Source: Nitrosomonas sp. UBA6494 (lineage in GTDB: Bacteria > Pseudomonadota > Gammaproteobacteria > Burkholderiales > Nitrosomonadaceae). From it: a DNA stretch of 15,276 nt. The translations under genes and the position numbers were made by a program. This document shows, one piece after another, positions 15,254-15,276 of this stretch. The first letter of the stretch is position 1; the number at the start of each line of letters is the position of its first letter. Where the stretch lies: assembly GCA_002435335.1 (NCBI GenBank), contig DJMI01000002.1, positions 1 through 15,276 of the forward strand, written 5' to 3'. The notes beneath the pieces were generated by a model that saw only the letters and a program-made list of their open reading frames with translations, searched no databases and was not told where the DNA came from.

Positions 15254-15276
15254 GGGGGTATAGCTCAGCTGGGAGA
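15254..15276 (+). tRNA. 5' end of a tRNA gene, probably tRNA-Ala, cut by the right edge
   Basis: The last 23 bases read as a tRNA start: acceptor arm GGGGGTA (15254-15260), T8 and A9, D-stem GCTC and D-loop beginning AGCTGGGA. This matches the 5' half of bacterial tRNA-Ala most closely. The anticodon is outside the window, so the identity is a best guess. The promoter at 15208-15236 fits it in strand and distance. Confidence 0.85.

Overview
The window looks like chromosome from a betaproteobacterium, most likely an ammonia oxidiser of the Nitrosomonas type. The protein families, the moderately AT-rich sequence, and the gene orders hemA-prfA-prmC-grxD and lptD-surA-pdxA-rsmA all point there. 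The genus is inferred from general knowledge; no database was searched. No insertion sequence, phage gene, CRISPR array or other mobile element is visible. Almost all of it is core genome.

Left part (1-3291, plus strand). A truncated frame that I do not recognise runs in from the left edge. Next comes a putative peroxide-defence and redox locus: a short rubrerythrin without a rubredoxin domain, a large iron-sulfur oxidoreductase fused in frame to a DUF3501 domain, and a CNP1-type lipoprotein whose start codon overlaps the preceding stop. A hairpin lies between the rubrerythrin and the iron-sulfur gene. A strong bidirectional terminator closes the locus and separates it from the convergent minus-strand genes.

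Middle part (3292-8825, minus strand). Reading in the direction of transcription, an unidentified lipoprotein and creA come first. The cluster hemA (first committed step of tetrapyrrole synthesis), prfA (release factor 1), prmC (methylates the release factors) and grxD (monothiol glutaredoxin) follows. hemA has a putative promoter with a TATAAT box. hemA/prfA overlap by ATGA, and prmC starts from TTG 9 bases after prfA.

Right-middle part (8861-14193, minus strand). This is the envelope and maintenance cluster lptD-surA-pdxA-rsmA: LPS insertion at the outer membrane, the periplasmic chaperone that helps fold LptD, vitamin B6 synthesis, and 16S rRNA dimethylation. surA/pdxA overlap by ATGA and pdxA/rsmA overlap by 20 bases.

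Right end (14374-15276). A DUF486 four-helix membrane protein (minus) stands divergent from an unidentified 73-residue, two-helix membrane protein (plus). The small gene has its own strong terminator. A textbook sigma-70 promoter then drives a tRNA gene, probably tRNA-Ala, that is cut by the window edge.

The parts most worth a second look are the iron-sulfur/DUF3501 fusion beside a rubredoxin-less rubrerythrin, the unidentified lipoprotein, and the small membrane protein.
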